Shown here piece by piece: positions 17,291 through 27,924 of a stretch of DNA of 42,500 bases; positions within the stretch are counted from its first letter, which is position 1; each line of letters opens with the position of its first letter. Where the stretch lies: assembly GCA_039794565.1 (NCBI GenBank), contig JAUQVX010000005.1, forward strand, positions 1 to 42,500, given 5' to 3'. Source of the DNA: Gloeomargarita sp. SRBZ-1_bins_9 (lineage in GTDB: Bacteria > Cyanobacteriota > Cyanobacteriia > Gloeomargaritales > Gloeomargaritaceae). A program made the position numbers and the translations under genes. The notes under the pieces were generated by a model. That model had not been told where the DNA came from and did not search any database. It saw only the letters and a list, made by a program, of their open reading frames with translations.

Positions 17291-17881
17291 TTAGGTTTTA
17301 TCCACCGGTGAACGCCCATAAAAAGGAAGGGCCTGGGACCAATGGGGGCGGTGTCCCTGCTGCCACAGTTCGCTGGCCCAGGTGAGTAAGGCTTTCACCG
17401 GCGCCTGGGTGTGCAGGTTGTCTACCACCTGCAGGGGCCGGGGCCATTGCTGCACCAAGGCTTGCCAATCCCTGGTTGGGTACACCTGGTCCGGTTGCAG
17501 TGCTTGCCCCCGGTGATAAATCGCCCCGTACAGCAAATCACTCCCCGCCGGCCAACTCACAGCTACGGGTTCTGGGGTCAAGAAACCGGCGACTCCCAAG
17601 GTAGACAGGGCAAACAGGGGAATGTCCAATTCCTGGGCCAACGTCCGCGCCGTCACCAGCCCCAACCGCAGGGTGGTAAAGGAACCAGGCCCCCGGGTCA
17701 CGGCTATCCACTGCACCTCCTCCCACCGATAGGGCCGCAGCAGATCCGCCAAGGCCGCGTGCAATTGACTTAGGGCATCCCCACTGGCAATAAAACGTTC
17801 CTCCCAGCTATTGTCCTCCCACGCCCCCACCGCTAACGCCAGTCTAGTACCGGCGGTATGCAGCCCCAGGGCTAAGTTCAT
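17291..17881 (-). CDS. tsaB: tRNA threonylcarbamoyladenosine biosynthesis protein TsaB
   Basis: 196-aa ASKHA-fold protein, a partner of TsaD in making t6A37 of ANN-decoding tRNAs. Family features are the start LALGLHTAGTRLALAVG, the RGPGSFTTLRLGLVTARTLA segment near residue 70, and LFALSTLGV. The start ATG at 17881 overlaps the ycf34 stop (ATGA). An in-frame ATG at 17917 would lie inside ycf34. It is a housekeeping gene directly in front of the nitrate gene narM. Confidence 0.9.
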   Translation of the reverse strand: MNLALGLHTAGTRLALAVGAWEDNSWEERFIASGDALSQLHAALADLLRPYRWEEVQWIAVTRGPGSFTTLRLGLVTARTLAQELDIPLFALSTLGVAGFLTPEPVAVSWPAGSDLLYGAIYHRGQALQPDQVYPTRDWQALVQQWPRPLQVVDNLHTQAPVKALLTWASELWQQGHRPHWSQALPFYGRSPVDKT

Positions 17882-18126
17882 GTGGGCACCGGTTCCCCCG
17901 GACGCAAGCGACTCCACCGTCCCTTGTCTAGCACGAAGGAGTCACATCCCACCACATCCCACTCCATCTCAATCACCTCGCCCCGAGAGCGGATGTTGAC
18001 ATTAATCGTGGGCGACACCGGCGCAAAGGTAGGGGTCTCCGTTAGATGGGGCTGTTGATGCTGGCGCTCCACCTCGTGGTAGGTGAGGCAGCGGTCCACG
18101 TAGGCGCAATTGACGCAAATGCACAT
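17878..18126 (-). CDS. ycf34: Ycf34 family protein
   Basis: 82-aa protein conserved in cyanobacteria and some plastids. It opens MCICVNCAYVDRC, giving three cysteines in the CxxC-x5-C type arrangement plus C2, followed by TYHEVERQHQQPHLTE and the later EMEWDVVGCDSF. Cyanobacterial Ycf34 is reported to bind an Fe-S cluster and to affect photosynthetic electron transport under stress. Its last bases overlap the tsaB start by 4 nt. Confidence 0.9.
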   Translation of the reverse strand: MCICVNCAYVDRCLTYHEVERQHQQPHLTETPTFAPVSPTINVNIRSRGEVIEMEWDVVGCDSFVLDKGRWSRLRPGEPVPT

Positions 18127-18182
18127 GGTCTTGGCCCTAACCCGTATGTCTAATGTAGCCTAATGTAGCGGAGATCACCCGA

Positions 18183-18818
18183 CTAGGAGGGGGAACCAAA
18201 AATTTCTTCAACCAAATCCCCCAGGGGTCGAACGGGTGGGGTCGTCCGTTGGGGGTGCGGGTCCCGTGCGGGCAAGATGGCATCCGTCAAGTCGGCGTCC
18301 TGGAGATTAACCCCCGTCAAATTCGCCCCGCATAAATTGGCTTCCTGCAGGTTGGCCCCCGTCAGAATCGCCCCCCGTAAATTGGCCACGATCAAAAACG
18401 CCCCCCGCAGATTGGCCCCGCTCAAATTGGCCCCGTACAGGTTGGCCTCGATGAGATTGGCATAACTCAAGTCCGCCCCGCTCAGACCCGCCCGGGTCAA
18501 ATCCGCCCCCCGCAAATAGGCCTTACTCAGATTAGCTCCCTCCAACTTGGCCCCGTTCAAATTGGCCATGTATAGATCCGCCGCCCGCAGCACCGCTTTG
18601 GTCAAATCGGCCCCATTGAGATTTACCCGGCAGGCAAGGGCATAGCTGAGGTTAGCTCCCGCCAACTGAGCTAGCAGCAAATCCGTGCGAAATAAGTTGG
18701 TGCGGCTGAGGCTGGCTCCCTCTAGGACTACGCGGCTCAAATCCCGGCGGCTCCAGTCGGAACCGTCAAAATTGCGCTCCCCCTGGCGATAGCGATCCTG
18801 CAACTCCCGCGGCGTCAT
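18183..18818 (-). CDS. Pentapeptide-repeat protein, coupled to hybrid kinase gene
   Basis: 211-aa protein made mostly of A(N/D)LxxA/G pentapeptide repeats from about residue 25 to 180 (for example GANLSYA, GADLTKA, GANLSKAYLRGADL). These fold as a right-handed quadrilateral beta helix. It begins [17 protein letters not shown], a common lead-in in cyanobacterial members, and ends in a short non-repeat tail (LGDLVEEIFGSPS). There is no signal peptide, so it is probably cytosolic. Its ATG overlaps the stop of the hybrid kinase gene (ATGA), so translation is likely coupled. The molecular role is unknown. Confidence 0.88.
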   Translation of the reverse strand: MTPRELQDRYRQGERNFDGSDWSRRDLSRVVLEGASLSRTNLFRTDLLLAQLAGANLSYALACRVNLNGADLTKAVLRAADLYMANLNGAKLEGANLSKAYLRGADLTRAGLSGADLSYANLIEANLYGANLSGANLRGAFLIVANLRGAILTGANLQEANLCGANLTGVNLQDADLTDAILPARDPHPQRTTPPVRPLGDLVEEIFGSPS

Positions 18819-21800
18819 GGGGCCACCCGGATTTCCTGCTCCAACTGTCGCACCCACTGGGCCAAAGTCTCGACCAAGGCGGGCACCTGCTCTAGGTCCG
18901 ACCGGGTTTTCGCCGCTTCCTCGAGGGTGCAGGCCAAGTTTTGGATAGCCGCCGCCCCCACATTGGCGCTGGCCCCCTTGAGCTGATGGGCTTCCCGCTG
19001 GAGCATTTCCCAATCGCCTGTGACCACCGCCTGTTGCAAAGCCGTCAACCGCGCCTGGGCGTCCTGAAGATAGAGTTGGAGCAGTTCGCCGATAAAGTCG
19101 GGGTCATCCCCAAAGGTCGCTTTGAGATGGTCCAGGCTAATGAGAGATTGGCCGTCGGCTGCCATTGTGGTTGACCCTTTGACCTGCTTTCTTGCTATGA
19201 TACGTTCTTTCCAACGCCGCAGGGCCTCCCCCAGTTGCTCCCGGTCAATAGGCTTGCTGAGATAGTCATCCATGCCCGCTGCCAGGCACTTGTCCCGGTC
19301 GTCCTTCATGGCGTGGGCCGTCAGGGCAATGATCACCGGTTGGGGAATGGGGAGTTGGCGAATGCGCTGGGCGGTTTCGTAGCCGTCTAAATCCGGCATC
19401 TGGCAGTCCATCAGAATCAGGTCGTAGGTCCGCTGTTCCAGCAGCCGCAATACTTCAATCCCGTTAACCGCCACATCCGCCTGATAGCCCAACTGGCGCA
19501 GTTGTCCCAGGGCCACCCTTTGGTTGACCACATTATCTTCCGCCAGGAGGATGCGCAGGGGAGATGACGCCAGTGACCCAGGAGGACATCCCAACTGCAC
19601 AGACGGACCCTGGTAGAGTTCCTGGAGTAGGTTCACTAAGCGTTCCTGGCTCACCGGTTTGAGCAAAAACCCGTGCAACCGTTGGTCTAAAGGGGGGAGG
19701 AGGGTCGGGTGACTGCGGCTGGGGGTCAGGAGAACCAAGGGTACCGCTGGGGGTAACACCCGGGCCAATTCCATCGCCCACTCCACCCGCGCCACCAGCA
19801 CCCCCTGATAGGTCTGGGTTTGCCAATGGGTCAACGCTTGGGGGACACCCTCGCACGCGGTCACCCGTAGCCCCAGGCCACTTCCCAGATAGAACAAACT
19901 GCGCCGGCTAGGGCTGTGGTCATCGATCACCAGCAGACGATAGCCTTGCCAGGGGTAACTCGGTGGCTGTGGCGGGTGCAATTGCCGGGGAAAGGTCACC
20001 TCAAACCAAAAGCAGGACCCTTTTCCCAACAGGCTATCTACCCCAATCCGCCCCCCCATCAATTCCACCAGTTGCTTGCAGATCGTCAGCCCCAAACCCG
20101 TTCCGCCCCGCCGCCGGGCTGGTGACGCATCCACCTGCACAAACCGGTCAAACAGGGTGGCAATTTTGTCTGGGGGAATACCAATGCCTGTATCTGTCAC
20201 GCTGAAGTGCAAGGTGGCCGTTTGGTCGTCTACCGTTAGCGGGTCCACCTGGATGGTCACACTCCCCTGCTCGGTGAACTTGATGGCATTGCCCACCAGA
20301 TTCACCAGGATTTGCCGCAGGCGCGTGCTATCCCCCCGCAAATGTACCGGCACCTCCGGCGGCAGCAGTAGCGTCAAGTGCAAGCCCTTTTCCAAGGCCA
20401 GGGGTGCCTGTAAATCCAGCACCGACTCTAGACAATGACGCAGGTTGAAATCTTCTTGCACCAATTCCATCTTGCCCGCCTCTAACTTGCCCAGGTCCAG
20501 TAACTCGTTGATCTGGTTCAGGAGAATCTTGGCGCTGGTTTGGATGGTGGTCAGGTAGTCCCGCTGCTCCCGTGTTAGGGGCGTCGCCAACAGCAACTCC
20601 GTCATCCCCAAGATGCCGTTCATGGGGGTGCGGATTTCGTGGCTAATGTTGGCTAAAAACTCCGACTTGGCCCGGCTGGCGGCTTCCGCGGCGCGACGGG
20701 TCTCCTCCAATATGCGGTTTTGTTCTGCCAACTGTAACCGTTGTTCCCGCTCCTGGGCCAACAGACGGGCCTGGGCCAGAGCAATGCCCACCTGATTGGC
20801 CACATCCTCCAGCAGGCTAATTTCTTGGTCCGTCCACACCCGGGGTCGGTCGCACTGCTGCAAACCAATCACACCGTTAGCTTCCCCCTGGTAGGACGTG
20901 CGCACCACCAGCAGCGATTGAATCCCCAACTGGTGACACAGGGCCTGCTGGGATTGCAACAGGGGGTCGTTGGCGACATCGGCCGAGGCCACCGCCCGGT
21001 CTGCACTCAAAACCACTGCTGCATGGGGGTTGTCCACGACCGGGATCGTGTCAATCCCGCAAGGGGAAATGCCCGGTGCCACGTATTCCGCCACGACCGT
21101 CAAGCGGGGCTGGGGGTCTTGCTCGTAGGTCAACAGCAGACAGCGGCTGGCCTGGAAAACCGGTCCCACCTGCTGCACGGTCGCTTGGAAAATCTGCTGG
21201 GCATCCAGGCTGCGGCGAATCTCTTCGGTAATCTGCTTGAGGAGTAAATAGCGCTGGAGTTGTTGTTGCAGGGCCATTTCCGCCTGTTTGCGCTGGGTGA
21301 TGTCACTTTGGGAACCGGCCATGCGATAGACCTGCCCATCACTATCCCGAATGGCCAACCCCCGGCTGAGCATCCAGCGGTATTCCCCTGATTCGTGGCG
21401 CATGCGGTACTCGCTCTGGAAATGGTCCCGTTGGCCCTGCAAATGGGCGGTGACCTCCTGCCGTACCCGGTCATAGTCCTCGGGGTGGATGCGCTCAAAC
21501 CATTGCTCCGGGTCCCAGATGGCCGCCTCCGCCGGCAAGCCCAAAATTGCGTTCCACCGGGGCGAGACGTAAATTGTATTGCTTTCCAAATCCCAGTCCC
21601 ACAGGCCGTCATTGGCGCCGTTCATGGCCAGTACATAGCGTTCCTGGTTCAGCCGGTTGGCTTCTGCCATCTGTTTGCGGGCGGTGATGTCGCTTAAGGT
21701 ACACACCAGCTCCTGTACCTGCCCCTGGGTATCCAACTCCACAGCAACGCTGACCATTAACCACACCCGTTCCTGGGAATCGCTCCGGTATAACCCCATG

Positions 21801-22825
21801 ACCACGTTATCCACCGACTTCTTCGCCAGGAGCGCCTGGGTAATCGGGTGGGTATCCAACGTGAAAAACTCCCCATCCTCGCCAATGGCATTCCAATCCA
21901 GGCTCAAAGCACCTGAGGCCAGCAATTGTCGCCCACTCAATCCCAGCAGACGCATGGCCATGGGATTAATCAGGCGAATCTCCAACTGGGGACCCAGCAC
22001 CAGCACCCCCACCTGGAGGTTTTGGATCAAACGGCGGTTGCGGGCTTCACTGGCGGCCAGGGCTTGGGCCGTCTGTTGCTGGCGTCGTTCCAGGTACAGT
22101 TGGGCTAAGCCCCGTTCCAGGGACTGGGCCAGGAGTTGCGCCAAATTCTGTTGCTCCACCGTCAAAGGGGGTATAGGTTCCCGGGACCCAAAACGCAAAT
22201 ATCCCACCCCCTGTGGCTCCACCGGCACCGGCAGGGAAATGGCCAGATGCACCCCCTGGCGCTGCCAATCCTCCCCCCCAGCGACGATGCTGCCCAGGGC
22301 AATCGGACAATCCCCGGCCACCGCCTGCACCCTTTCCCCTTCCGTCCACAGTCCCAGCGGCAAATCCAACATCCGGCAACCGGTTTGCAGATGGGCTTGA
22401 ATCATGGTTGCCGCATCCTGATAGCGGGTTTGACCTAAGCGTTGCAATTGTTGCAGGCGTTCCTGGGCTAGGTCAGTCGTCAGGCCTGCCACCCGCCGGA
22501 TCACCGATTGCACCCGGTCCAGGGTGAGATGGTCGCGGGGTACATAGGCGCAGCACCCCTGGTGCAACAGGGCCATCGCCAGGGCAGTATCGCGGGGACC
22601 GACCGTGATGCGGGATATATGGGGCCAGATTTGCGCCACCTGTCGGGCCACGGGTAACCCCTCCCCATTGCCAATATCAACCCAGATGGCAGCGACTGGG
22701 GGATGGTTCTGGGGTAAGAGTTGCTCGGGCGTCAGCCATGTCCACATCTGTCCCGCCTGGCTGAGCAATCCCCCGAGAAGTTGCACCAATTCTGAGTCCA
22801 AGCTGACGATTAGAAAAGAGGCCAT
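18815..22825 (-). CDS. Large hybrid sensor histidine kinase with two receiver domains and Hpt
   Basis: 1336-aa signalling protein with no obvious membrane segment. Domains in order: a receiver-like domain at 1-113 (possible phosphoacceptor D50), a GAF-like region at about 125-245, PAS at about 258-385, PAS/PAC at about 392-515, GAF at about 520-690, HisKA with H729 ([13 protein letters not shown]), HATPase at about 830-945 (N box [36 protein letters not shown]), a degenerate receiver at 960-1070 without the acceptor Asp, a full receiver at 1090-1205 with D1140 ([13 protein letters not shown]) and K1191, and Hpt with H1280 ([12 protein letters not shown]). This supports an internal His-Asp-His relay. 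No response regulator partner with an output domain is adjacent; the co-translated gene encodes a pentapeptide-repeat protein. The signal is unknown. Confidence 0.93.
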   Translation of the reverse strand: MASFLIVSLDSELVQLLGGLLSQAGQMWTWLTPEQLLPQNHPPVAAIWVDIGNGEGLPVARQVAQIWPHISRITVGPRDTALAMALLHQGCCAYVPRDHLTLDRVQSVIRRVAGLTTDLAQERLQQLQRLGQTRYQDAATMIQAHLQTGCRMLDLPLGLWTEGERVQAVAGDCPIALGSIVAGGEDWQRQGVHLAISLPVPVEPQGVGYLRFGSREPIPPLTVEQQNLAQLLAQSLERGLAQLYLERRQQQTAQALAASEARNRRLIQNLQVGVLVLGPQLEIRLINPMAMRLLGLSGRQLLASGALSLDWNAIGEDGEFFTLDTHPITQALLAKKSVDNVVMGLYRSDSQERVWLMVSVAVELDTQGQVQELVCTLSDITARKQMAEANRLNQERYVLAMNGANDGLWDWDLESNTIYVSPRWNAILGLPAEAAIWDPEQWFERIHPEDYDRVRQEVTAHLQGQRDHFQSEYRMRHESGEYRWMLSRGLAIRDSDGQVYRMAGSQSDITQRKQAEMALQQQLQRYLLLKQITEEIRRSLDAQQIFQATVQQVGPVFQASRCLLLTYEQDPQPRLTVVAEYVAPGISPCGIDTIPVVDNPHAAVVLSADRAVASADVANDPLLQSQQALCHQLGIQSLLVVRTSYQGEANGVIGLQQCDRPRVWTDQEISLLEDVANQVGIALAQARLLAQEREQRLQLAEQNRILEETRRAAEAASRAKSEFLANISHEIRTPMNGILGMTELLLATPLTREQRDYLTTIQTSAKILLNQINELLDLGKLEAGKMELVQEDFNLRHCLESVLDLQAPLALEKGLHLTLLLPPEVPVHLRGDSTRLRQILVNLVGNAIKFTEQGSVTIQVDPLTVDDQTATLHFSVTDTGIGIPPDKIATLFDRFVQVDASPARRRGGTGLGLTICKQLVELMGGRIGVDSLLGKGSCFWFEVTFPRQLHPPQPPSYPWQGYRLLVIDDHSPSRRSLFYLGSGLGLRVTACEGVPQALTHWQTQTYQGVLVARVEWAMELARVLPPAVPLVLLTPSRSHPTLLPPLDQRLHGFLLKPVSQERLVNLLQELYQGPSVQLGCPPGSLASSPLRILLAEDNVVNQRVALGQLRQLGYQADVAVNGIEVLRLLEQRTYDLILMDCQMPDLDGYETAQRIRQLPIPQPVIIALTAHAMKDDRDKCLAAGMDDYLSKPIDREQLGEALRRWKERIIARKQVKGSTTMAADGQSLISLDHLKATFGDDPDFIGELLQLYLQDAQARLTALQQAVVTGDWEMLQREAHQLKGASANVGAAAIQNLACTLEEAAKTRSDLEQVPALVETLAQWVRQLEQEIRVAP

Positions 22826-22862
22826 TACCGGGCGAAAGGCGCTTGGTTAAGCCCATTCTAAC

Positions 22863-23093
22863 CAAGGCCCCCTAACTTACAGGAACCATCTTTAAGCCAT
22901 TGCCCTACAGCGAAGCTCCTGAGCAGACCCCCGACTACAGGCATCGAGGCGAAACCCAGGGGCGGGACAACCGCTCGATGAGACGATAGCCGTTGCGGCG
23001 TCAACCACTCCCACTATAGATACCCTCCCCAGCTTGGTGCCAGGTAGGTCTGTATGACGCGAGCGGTTGCTACGGGGCTGGGGGATGTCATAG
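22863..23093. other. Structured intergenic segment, possible non-coding RNA or small insertion
   Basis: The 275-nt gap 22826-23100 holds no convincing reading frame. It is bounded by a 12-bp direct repeat GCCCATTCTAAC (22851-22862 and 23094-23105). Inside are several stems: CATCGAG/CTCGATG at 22943-22980, GACG-ATAG-CCG/CGG-CGTC at 22982-23002, and a long-range 10-bp pair CAACCGCTCG (22968-22977) with CGAGCGGTTG (23060-23069), which competes with the first stem. On the minus strand a TATAGT (about 23018) could serve as a -10 element for a transcript towards the kinase gene. I recognise no known RNA family or transposon here. Confidence 0.35.
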
Positions 23094-23100
23094 GCCCATT

Positions 23101-23829
23101 CTAACGCCCCCGTACTGAGCCATCGGGCATCAGGGTCCCGCGCCAGGTGACGCTGGTTAGCAACGCCCCCTGCAACTGCGCCCCGTAGAGATTGGCGCCG
23201 CTGAGGTTGGCCCCGGTCAAGTTGGCCCCCGCTAAATTGGCCCGGCTGAGGTTGGCCCCTGTTAAATTGGCATCCCGCAAATTCGCTCCTTGCAAATCGG
23301 CGCTGCTGAGGTTGGTTTCGTTCAGATTGGCCCGGGACAAGGCGGCAAAGCGCAGATTACTCTCGGCAAGGTTGGCCTGATAGAGCTGGGCCTGCACCAG
23401 CAACGCTCCCTGCAAGTCCGCCCTGAACAAACTCGCCCCGCTCAAATCCGCATCCCGCAGGTCAGTCCTGCGCAACTGCGCCCCCGTCAAATCCGCCTGC
23501 ACCAGTTTGGCCGTCACCAAAAAGGCCTCATCCAACAGGGCACCTTGGAGATTGGCCCGACTCAGGTTGCTGAGAATTAAATTGCACTGGCGCAGGTCCG
23601 CCCCCGCCAGATTCGCCCCCTGGAAATTGGTCTGCTGCAACACACTGCCGGTGGCTTTCACCCCCGCCAAATTCGCCCCCTGCCAGTCGGTGCCGGCCAA
23701 TTCACAGCGCAGGCACTCCCCCTGGCGAAACCGAGGAATGTGGTCCGGGTTAGGTTTGCGGGTCTGGGCCAGGACAACACCCGTTCCCCCCAGAGCCAGC
23801 AAAACGAAGGCAGTGACAACTGGTCGCAT
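23101..23829 (-). CDS. Exported pentapeptide-repeat protein
   Basis: 242-aa protein. The N-terminus MRPVVTAFVLLALGGTGVVLAQT is a typical signal peptide with a likely cut after LAQ or LA, so this copy is probably periplasmic or thylakoid lumenal, unlike the other three pentapeptide proteins in the window. After FRQGECLRCELAGTDW about 30 pentapeptides follow (GANLAGADLRQCNL, GANLTGANLSGANLYGA), ending PDGSVRGR. I choose ATG 23829 because a GGAG lies 8 nt upstream; ATG 23835 is possible. It is divergent from valS with about 100 bp between. It is not obviously in an operon with the kinase gene, given the 275-nt gap. Confidence 0.85.
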   Translation of the reverse strand: MRPVVTAFVLLALGGTGVVLAQTRKPNPDHIPRFRQGECLRCELAGTDWQGANLAGVKATGSVLQQTNFQGANLAGADLRQCNLILSNLSRANLQGALLDEAFLVTAKLVQADLTGAQLRRTDLRDADLSGASLFRADLQGALLVQAQLYQANLAESNLRFAALSRANLNETNLSSADLQGANLRDANLTGANLSRANLAGANLTGANLSGANLYGAQLQGALLTSVTWRGTLMPDGSVRGR

Positions 23830-23930
23830 GGCCATCTCTCCACACACTTCCCCATTCAAGCCCAAGGACGTTCCACTAGCCGGGGAAGTTCTTACGATAG
23901 ACTAAAGTACGCGGGAAATTGCCCTTGCCC

Positions 23931-26648
23931 ATGATGAGTGAGCATTTACCCCCCCAGTACCACCCCCACACCACCGAACCCTACTGGCAGGATTACTGGG
24001 AAAAGCACCGGGTGTTCGTAGCCGATCCGCAGGCGCCGGGGGAGCCGTTTTGCATTGTCATTCCTCCCCCTAACGTCACCGGCAGCCTGCACATGGGCCA
24101 TGCCTTTGAACACGCCCTGATTGATGTTCTGGTGCGCTACCACCGCATGTTGGGCCAAAACACCCTGTGGCTACCGGGCACCGACCACGCCAGTATCGCC
24201 GTCAGCACGTTGTTGGATAAGGAACTGCAAGCGGAAGGGAAAACGCGGCAGCAGTTAGGGCGAGAGGCCTACCTGGAGCGGGCTTGGCAGTGGAAGGAAA
24301 CTTCCGGGCGGATGATTGTCGCCCAAATCCGTCGCCTGGGGCTATCGGTGGACTGGACCCGGGAGCGTTTCACGATGGATGCAGGCCTTTCCCGGGCGGT
24401 GGTCCATGCCTTTGTGCAACTGTATCGGGCAGGGTTGATTTACCGGGGCAAGTACCTGGTGAACTGGTGTCCGGCTACCCAGTCGGCGGTTTCCGACCTG
24501 GAGGTGGAAATGCAGGAGGTGGATGGGCACCTATGGCACCTGCGCTACCCCCTAGCGGACGGCTCGGGGTATGTGGAGGTGGCGACGACCCGCCCGGAAA
24601 CCATGTTAGGGGATACGGCGGTGGCGGTGCATCCTGACGACCCCCGCTATCGCCATTTGATTGGAAAGCAAGTGCGCTTGCCCCTGGTGGACCGTTTGAT
24701 CCCCATCATCGCCGATAGCAGCGTGGACCCAGAATTTGGCACCGGTTGCGTCAAGGTCACCCCCGCCCACGACCCCAACGACTTTGCCATAGGTCGGCGG
24801 CACCAATTGCCAATGATCAACATCCTGAATCCCGACGGCACCTTAAATGAACAAGCGGGGGCCTTTGCTGGGCAGGACCGATTTGTCGCCCGTAAAAACG
24901 TGGTGGCGGCTCTGGAGGCCCAGGGGTATTTGGTGAAGGTGGAACCCCATCGTCACGCGGTGCCCTATAGCGACCGGGGGAAAGTGCCCATCGAACCCCT
25001 GCTATCTACCCAATGGTTTGTCAAGATTGGGCCGCTGGCGGAGCTGGCACTGCAGGAATTGGACGCTCACCAGTCCCCCCGCTTTATCCCGGAGCGCTGG
25101 GGCAAGGTGTACCGGGACTGGTTGGTGAAGCTGAATGACTGGTGCATTTCCCGGCAGTTGTGGTGGGGCCACCGCATTCCCGCCTGGTATGTGGTGCAGC
25201 AAACAGGGGGTGTGATCACCGATGAAACACCCTTTGTGGTGGCGGAAACCGAGGAGGAGGCCTACCGCCTAGCCCGGGAGCAATTTGGCTCAGATGGGGT
25301 ACTAGAACAGGACCCGGATGTACTCGACACCTGGTTTTCGTCGGGGTTGTGGCCTTTTTCCACGCTGGGCTGGCCGGAAGATACCCCCGATTACCGGCGC
25401 TACTACCCGACGACGGTGCTGGTGACCGGCTTTGACATTATCTTTTTCTGGGTGGCCCGCATGACCATGCTAGGGCGCTATTTCACCGGCCAGATTCCCT
25501 TCCAGACGGTGTATATCCACGGGCTGGTGCGGGATGAGAATAACAAAAAGATGTCCAAGTCGGCGGGCAACGGCATTGACCCCCTGGTGCTAATCGAAAA
25601 ATACGGGGTAGACGCCCTGCGCTTTGCCCTGGTCAAGGAGGTGGTGGGGGCAGGACAGGACATTCGCCTGGACTACAACCGCAAAACAGACGAATCTCCC
25701 ACCGTCGAAGCCGCCCGCAACTTTGCCAACAAAATCTGGAACGCGGCGCGGTTTGTGCTGATGTACCTGGAGGGGCAAACGCCGGCGCAACTGCTCGTCG
25801 AGCTGGCCAAGGCGGAACTGGCGGACCGCTGGATGCTCTCGCGCCACCACCACACCATCGCCCAGGTCAACCAGCAGTTGCAGGGGTTCCAGTTGGGGGA
25901 GGCGGCCAAGACCCTGTATGAGTATGTTTGGGGGGATTTCTGCGACTGGTACATCGAGCTGGTTAAGCCACGCCTGCAGGATGTCCAGCATCCCACCCGG
26001 CGGGTAGCCCAGGCGGTCCTGGCCCAGGTGTTGGCAGACATCACGGCCCTGTTGCATCCCTTCATGCCCCACCTTACGGAGGCGATTTGGCATAGCCTGG
26101 TGCAGCCGGAACCGGGGGCGACCCTGGCACGGCAACCCTATCCCCAACCCCAGGCGGATTACCAAGACCCGGCCCTGGAGGCGGACTTTGCCCTGGTGAT
26201 GCAAATCATCCGTACTATCCGCAACCTGCGCGCCATTGCCGACCTCAAACCGGGGGTGAAGGTGCCGGTTCTGCTGCAAACCCAGTCGGCCCACGAGGAG
26301 GGGATTATCGAAGCCAGCCAGGCTTATATTTGCGACCTGGCCAAGGTGCAGCCGCTGACCTGGGGGCGGGACCTGACGGCGCAACGGCAAACCCTGGTGG
26401 GCATTAGTGGCCCAGTGCAGGTGCTGTTGCCCTTGACGGGGTTGGTGGATGTAGCCCTGTTGCGCAGCAAGGTGGAGCGGGATTTGCAGAAACTCCAGGC
26501 CCAGGCGACCAGTTTGGCGGCCCGCTTGGACAATCCCAACTTTGTGGCCAAAGCGGCGCCCGAGGTGGTACAGAGCCACCAGGTCCAGTTGGCAGAACTG
26601 CGGCAGCAAATCGAATTGCTCCAGGCACGCCTACAACAATTGGCCTAG
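23931..26648 (+). CDS. valS: Valyl-tRNA synthetase
   Basis: 905-aa class I aminoacyl-tRNA synthetase. The HIGH motif is in [14 protein letters not shown] (about residue 50), the KMSKS motif in [15 protein letters not shown] (about residue 545). The editing domain region includes [15 protein letters not shown] and [15 protein letters not shown], which hydrolyse mischarged Thr-tRNA. The anticodon-binding domain and a C-terminal coiled-coil arm ([19 protein letters not shown]) complete the protein. Two adjacent ATGs (23931, 23934) can start it; a TTG at 23919 is less likely. No strong ribosome site is visible. Confidence 0.97.
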   Translation: MMSEHLPPQYHPHTTEPYWQDYWEKHRVFVADPQAPGEPFCIVIPPPNVTGSLHMGHAFEHALIDVLVRYHRMLGQNTLWLPGTDHASIAVSTLLDKELQAEGKTRQQLGREAYLERAWQWKETSGRMIVAQIRRLGLSVDWTRERFTMDAGLSRAVVHAFVQLYRAGLIYRGKYLVNWCPATQSAVSDLEVEMQEVDGHLWHLRYPLADGSGYVEVATTRPETMLGDTAVAVHPDDPRYRHLIGKQVRLPLVDRLIPIIADSSVDPEFGTGCVKVTPAHDPNDFAIGRRHQLPMINILNPDGTLNEQAGAFAGQDRFVARKNVVAALEAQGYLVKVEPHRHAVPYSDRGKVPIEPLLSTQWFVKIGPLAELALQELDAHQSPRFIPERWGKVYRDWLVKLNDWCISRQLWWGHRIPAWYVVQQTGGVITDETPFVVAETEEEAYRLAREQFGSDGVLEQDPDVLDTWFSSGLWPFSTLGWPEDTPDYRRYYPTTVLVTGFDIIFFWVARMTMLGRYFTGQIPFQTVYIHGLVRDENNKKMSKSAGNGIDPLVLIEKYGVDALRFALVKEVVGAGQDIRLDYNRKTDESPTVEAARNFANKIWNAARFVLMYLEGQTPAQLLVELAKAELADRWMLSRHHHTIAQVNQQLQGFQLGEAAKTLYEYVWGDFCDWYIELVKPRLQDVQHPTRRVAQAVLAQVLADITALLHPFMPHLTEAIWHSLVQPEPGATLARQPYPQPQADYQDPALEADFALVMQIIRTIRNLRAIADLKPGVKVPVLLQTQSAHEEGIIEASQAYICDLAKVQPLTWGRDLTAQRQTLVGISGPVQVLLPLTGLVDVALLRSKVERDLQKLQAQATSLAARLDNPNFVAKAAPEVVQSHQVQLAELRQQIELLQARLQQLA

Positions 26649-26690
26649 CTGGGCTATAGTAAAGAACGGCATCCATCGGGGAACCCAGCC

Positions 26691-27194
26691 TTGCCTGCGA
26701 CGTTTGACCCCCCCAAGATAGATGAATTCCTGGCCGAGCTGGCGGCGATTCAGCAGACGGGTCCGAAACGCATTGCCCTACTGGGGTCGCGGCATGTGCC
26801 CATTACCCACCAGTATTTGATCGAGTTGTTGGCCTATGCCCTGGTGTTGGCGGGCAACCGGATTCTCACGTCCGGGGCGACGGGGGTGAATGCGGCGGTG
26901 ATTCGCGGGGCGATGCGCGCTGACCCCAATTTGCTCACCGTCATCCTGCCCCAGAGCCTGAGCAAGCAACCCCCGGAATCCCAGGAGCAGCTCAAGCAAG
27001 TCATGCACCTGGTAGAGAAACCGGAAAACGACCATCTTTCCTTGGCGGAGGCGAGCACCCTGTGCAACAGCGAAATCGTCGCCCGCTGTCAGCAGTTGGT
27101 GTGTTTTGCTTTTCACGACAGCCACACCCTAATGATGACCTGTCGCGAAGCGGAAGAGCAGCGCAAAATTGTTACCCTGTTTTATTTCGACTGA
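26691..27194 (+). CDS. DprA/SLOG-like Rossmann-fold protein (cyanobacterial 'DNA recombination-mediator protein A' family)
   Basis: 167-aa protein with a nucleotide-binding SLOG-type pattern: PKRIALLGSRH near residue 25, then RILTSGATGVNAAVIRGAM near 60 and LLTVILPQSLSKQP near 85. This resembles the core of DprA but it lacks the DprA winged helix and is half its length. Cyanobacterial genomes carry such short proteins under a recombination-mediator name; the real role is not established to my knowledge. The only reasonable start is TTG at 26691, with GGGGAA 7 nt before. It ends directly before the next ATG. Confidence 0.7.
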   Translation: MPATFDPPKIDEFLAELAAIQQTGPKRIALLGSRHVPITHQYLIELLAYALVLAGNRILTSGATGVNAAVIRGAMRADPNLLTVILPQSLSKQPPESQEQLKQVMHLVEKPENDHLSLAEASTLCNSEIVARCQQLVCFAFHDSHTLMMTCREAEEQRKIVTLFYFD

Positions 27195-27470
27195 ATGGAC
27201 GCCCAGACCCGCCAGGACCTGGGGTGGCTGGTAAAGGTGTTGTTCATTGCTAGCCTGCTCAGTGGGGGCATCAAACTGCTGGGGCGCTGGGTTACTTGGG
27301 GGACGCCGCCGGTGTGGGTGCCTTTGGCGGTGGTGCTGGGGACGATAGGCGCGGCGGTCGCGGTGTTGACCTGGTGGGCTTGGCGTGATACCCCCCCGCC
27401 AGGGTCAGCACACAGGTCATCTGAGGACGGCGCGCACAGGCCACTCCCGCCACCCGAAACAGGGGATTGA
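27195..27470 (+). CDS. Small membrane protein of unknown function
   Basis: 91 aa. Its ATG follows the stop codon of the preceding gene without a gap, so it is probably co-translated. Two hydrophobic segments are seen: LGWLVKVLFIASLLSGGIKLL (split by K14) at about 9-29 and [20 protein letters not shown] at about 40-60, then a hydrophilic proline-rich tail. The second segment and tail overlap the 3' end of the CAP-domain gene on the other strand by 179 bp, so its tail may not be under normal selection. I do not recognise the family. Confidence 0.55.
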   Translation: MDAQTRQDLGWLVKVLFIASLLSGGIKLLGRWVTWGTPPVWVPLAVVLGTIGAAVAVLTWWAWRDTPPPGSAHRSSEDGAHRPLPPPETGD

Positions 27471-27915
27471 GGAGGTTGGTGCGGTTGGGACCCTGGGGCT
27501 GACCCTGGTCCAACAGCCAGTGGGTGACAATGGCGCGGGCGTCGGTTAATCCCTGACTACGATTGGCGCTGGCGTGTCCTTCCCATTGCCCATAGCGCTG
27601 CAGCTGCTCGGTCAAGGTGGTCACGGTGAAGGGTTGAGGGATCAGGCCCCGGGCTGCTTGATCCAGGGCAGGGACGCGCCGGAGTACGGGCAAGGGTTGG
27701 ATGTGCCGCAACCAATGCTGGACAGTCACCAGGCCCTGACCCCCTTTGCTCCACTGACCTAGATGTTCGGCATAGCGGGGTGGGTCCCGACGTAAGCGAT
27801 TCACTTCCGTCAGCAGGTCCCGTGCCAGCCGTACCTCCAGGGGTTGCGCTCGGACCGCCGCCTGGCTGCACACGAACAGGACGCTAATTTTGATACAGTA
27901 GAGCCGCAGTCCCAT
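27292..27915 (-). CDS. CAP-domain (SCP-like) secreted protein
   Basis: 207 aa. An N-terminal hydrophobic stretch ([18 protein letters not shown]) looks like a short signal peptide. Residues from about 33 to 170 match the bacterial CAP domain: [20 protein letters not shown], then [41 protein letters not shown], and [27 protein letters not shown]. The CAP His/Glu positions are partly changed. After residue 175 the protein becomes a proline-rich tail that is simply the antisense of the small membrane protein gene. Its start lies 9 nt from the divergent surE start. The function is unknown; CAP proteins act outside the cytoplasm. Confidence 0.8.
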   Translation of the reverse strand: MGLRLYCIKISVLFVCSQAAVRAQPLEVRLARDLLTEVNRLRRDPPRYAEHLGQWSKGGQGLVTVQHWLRHIQPLPVLRRVPALDQAARGLIPQPFTVTTLTEQLQRYGQWEGHASANRSQGLTDARAIVTHWLLDQGQPQGPNRTNLLNPLFRVAGVACARRPQMTCVLTLAGGYHAKPTRSTPRPPRLSSPAPPPKAPTPAASPK

Positions 27916-27924
27916 GTCCCGACC

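Noticed and set aside
22826-23100. Known RNAs (6S RNA, tmRNA, RNase P RNA, SRP RNA) in the spacer
   Set aside because: I could not find conserved core sequences of any of these; length is also wrong for tmRNA and RNase P.
25590-26609. 339-aa minus-strand frame
   Set aside because: It is antisense to valS, which is certain; high GC gives long shadow frames.
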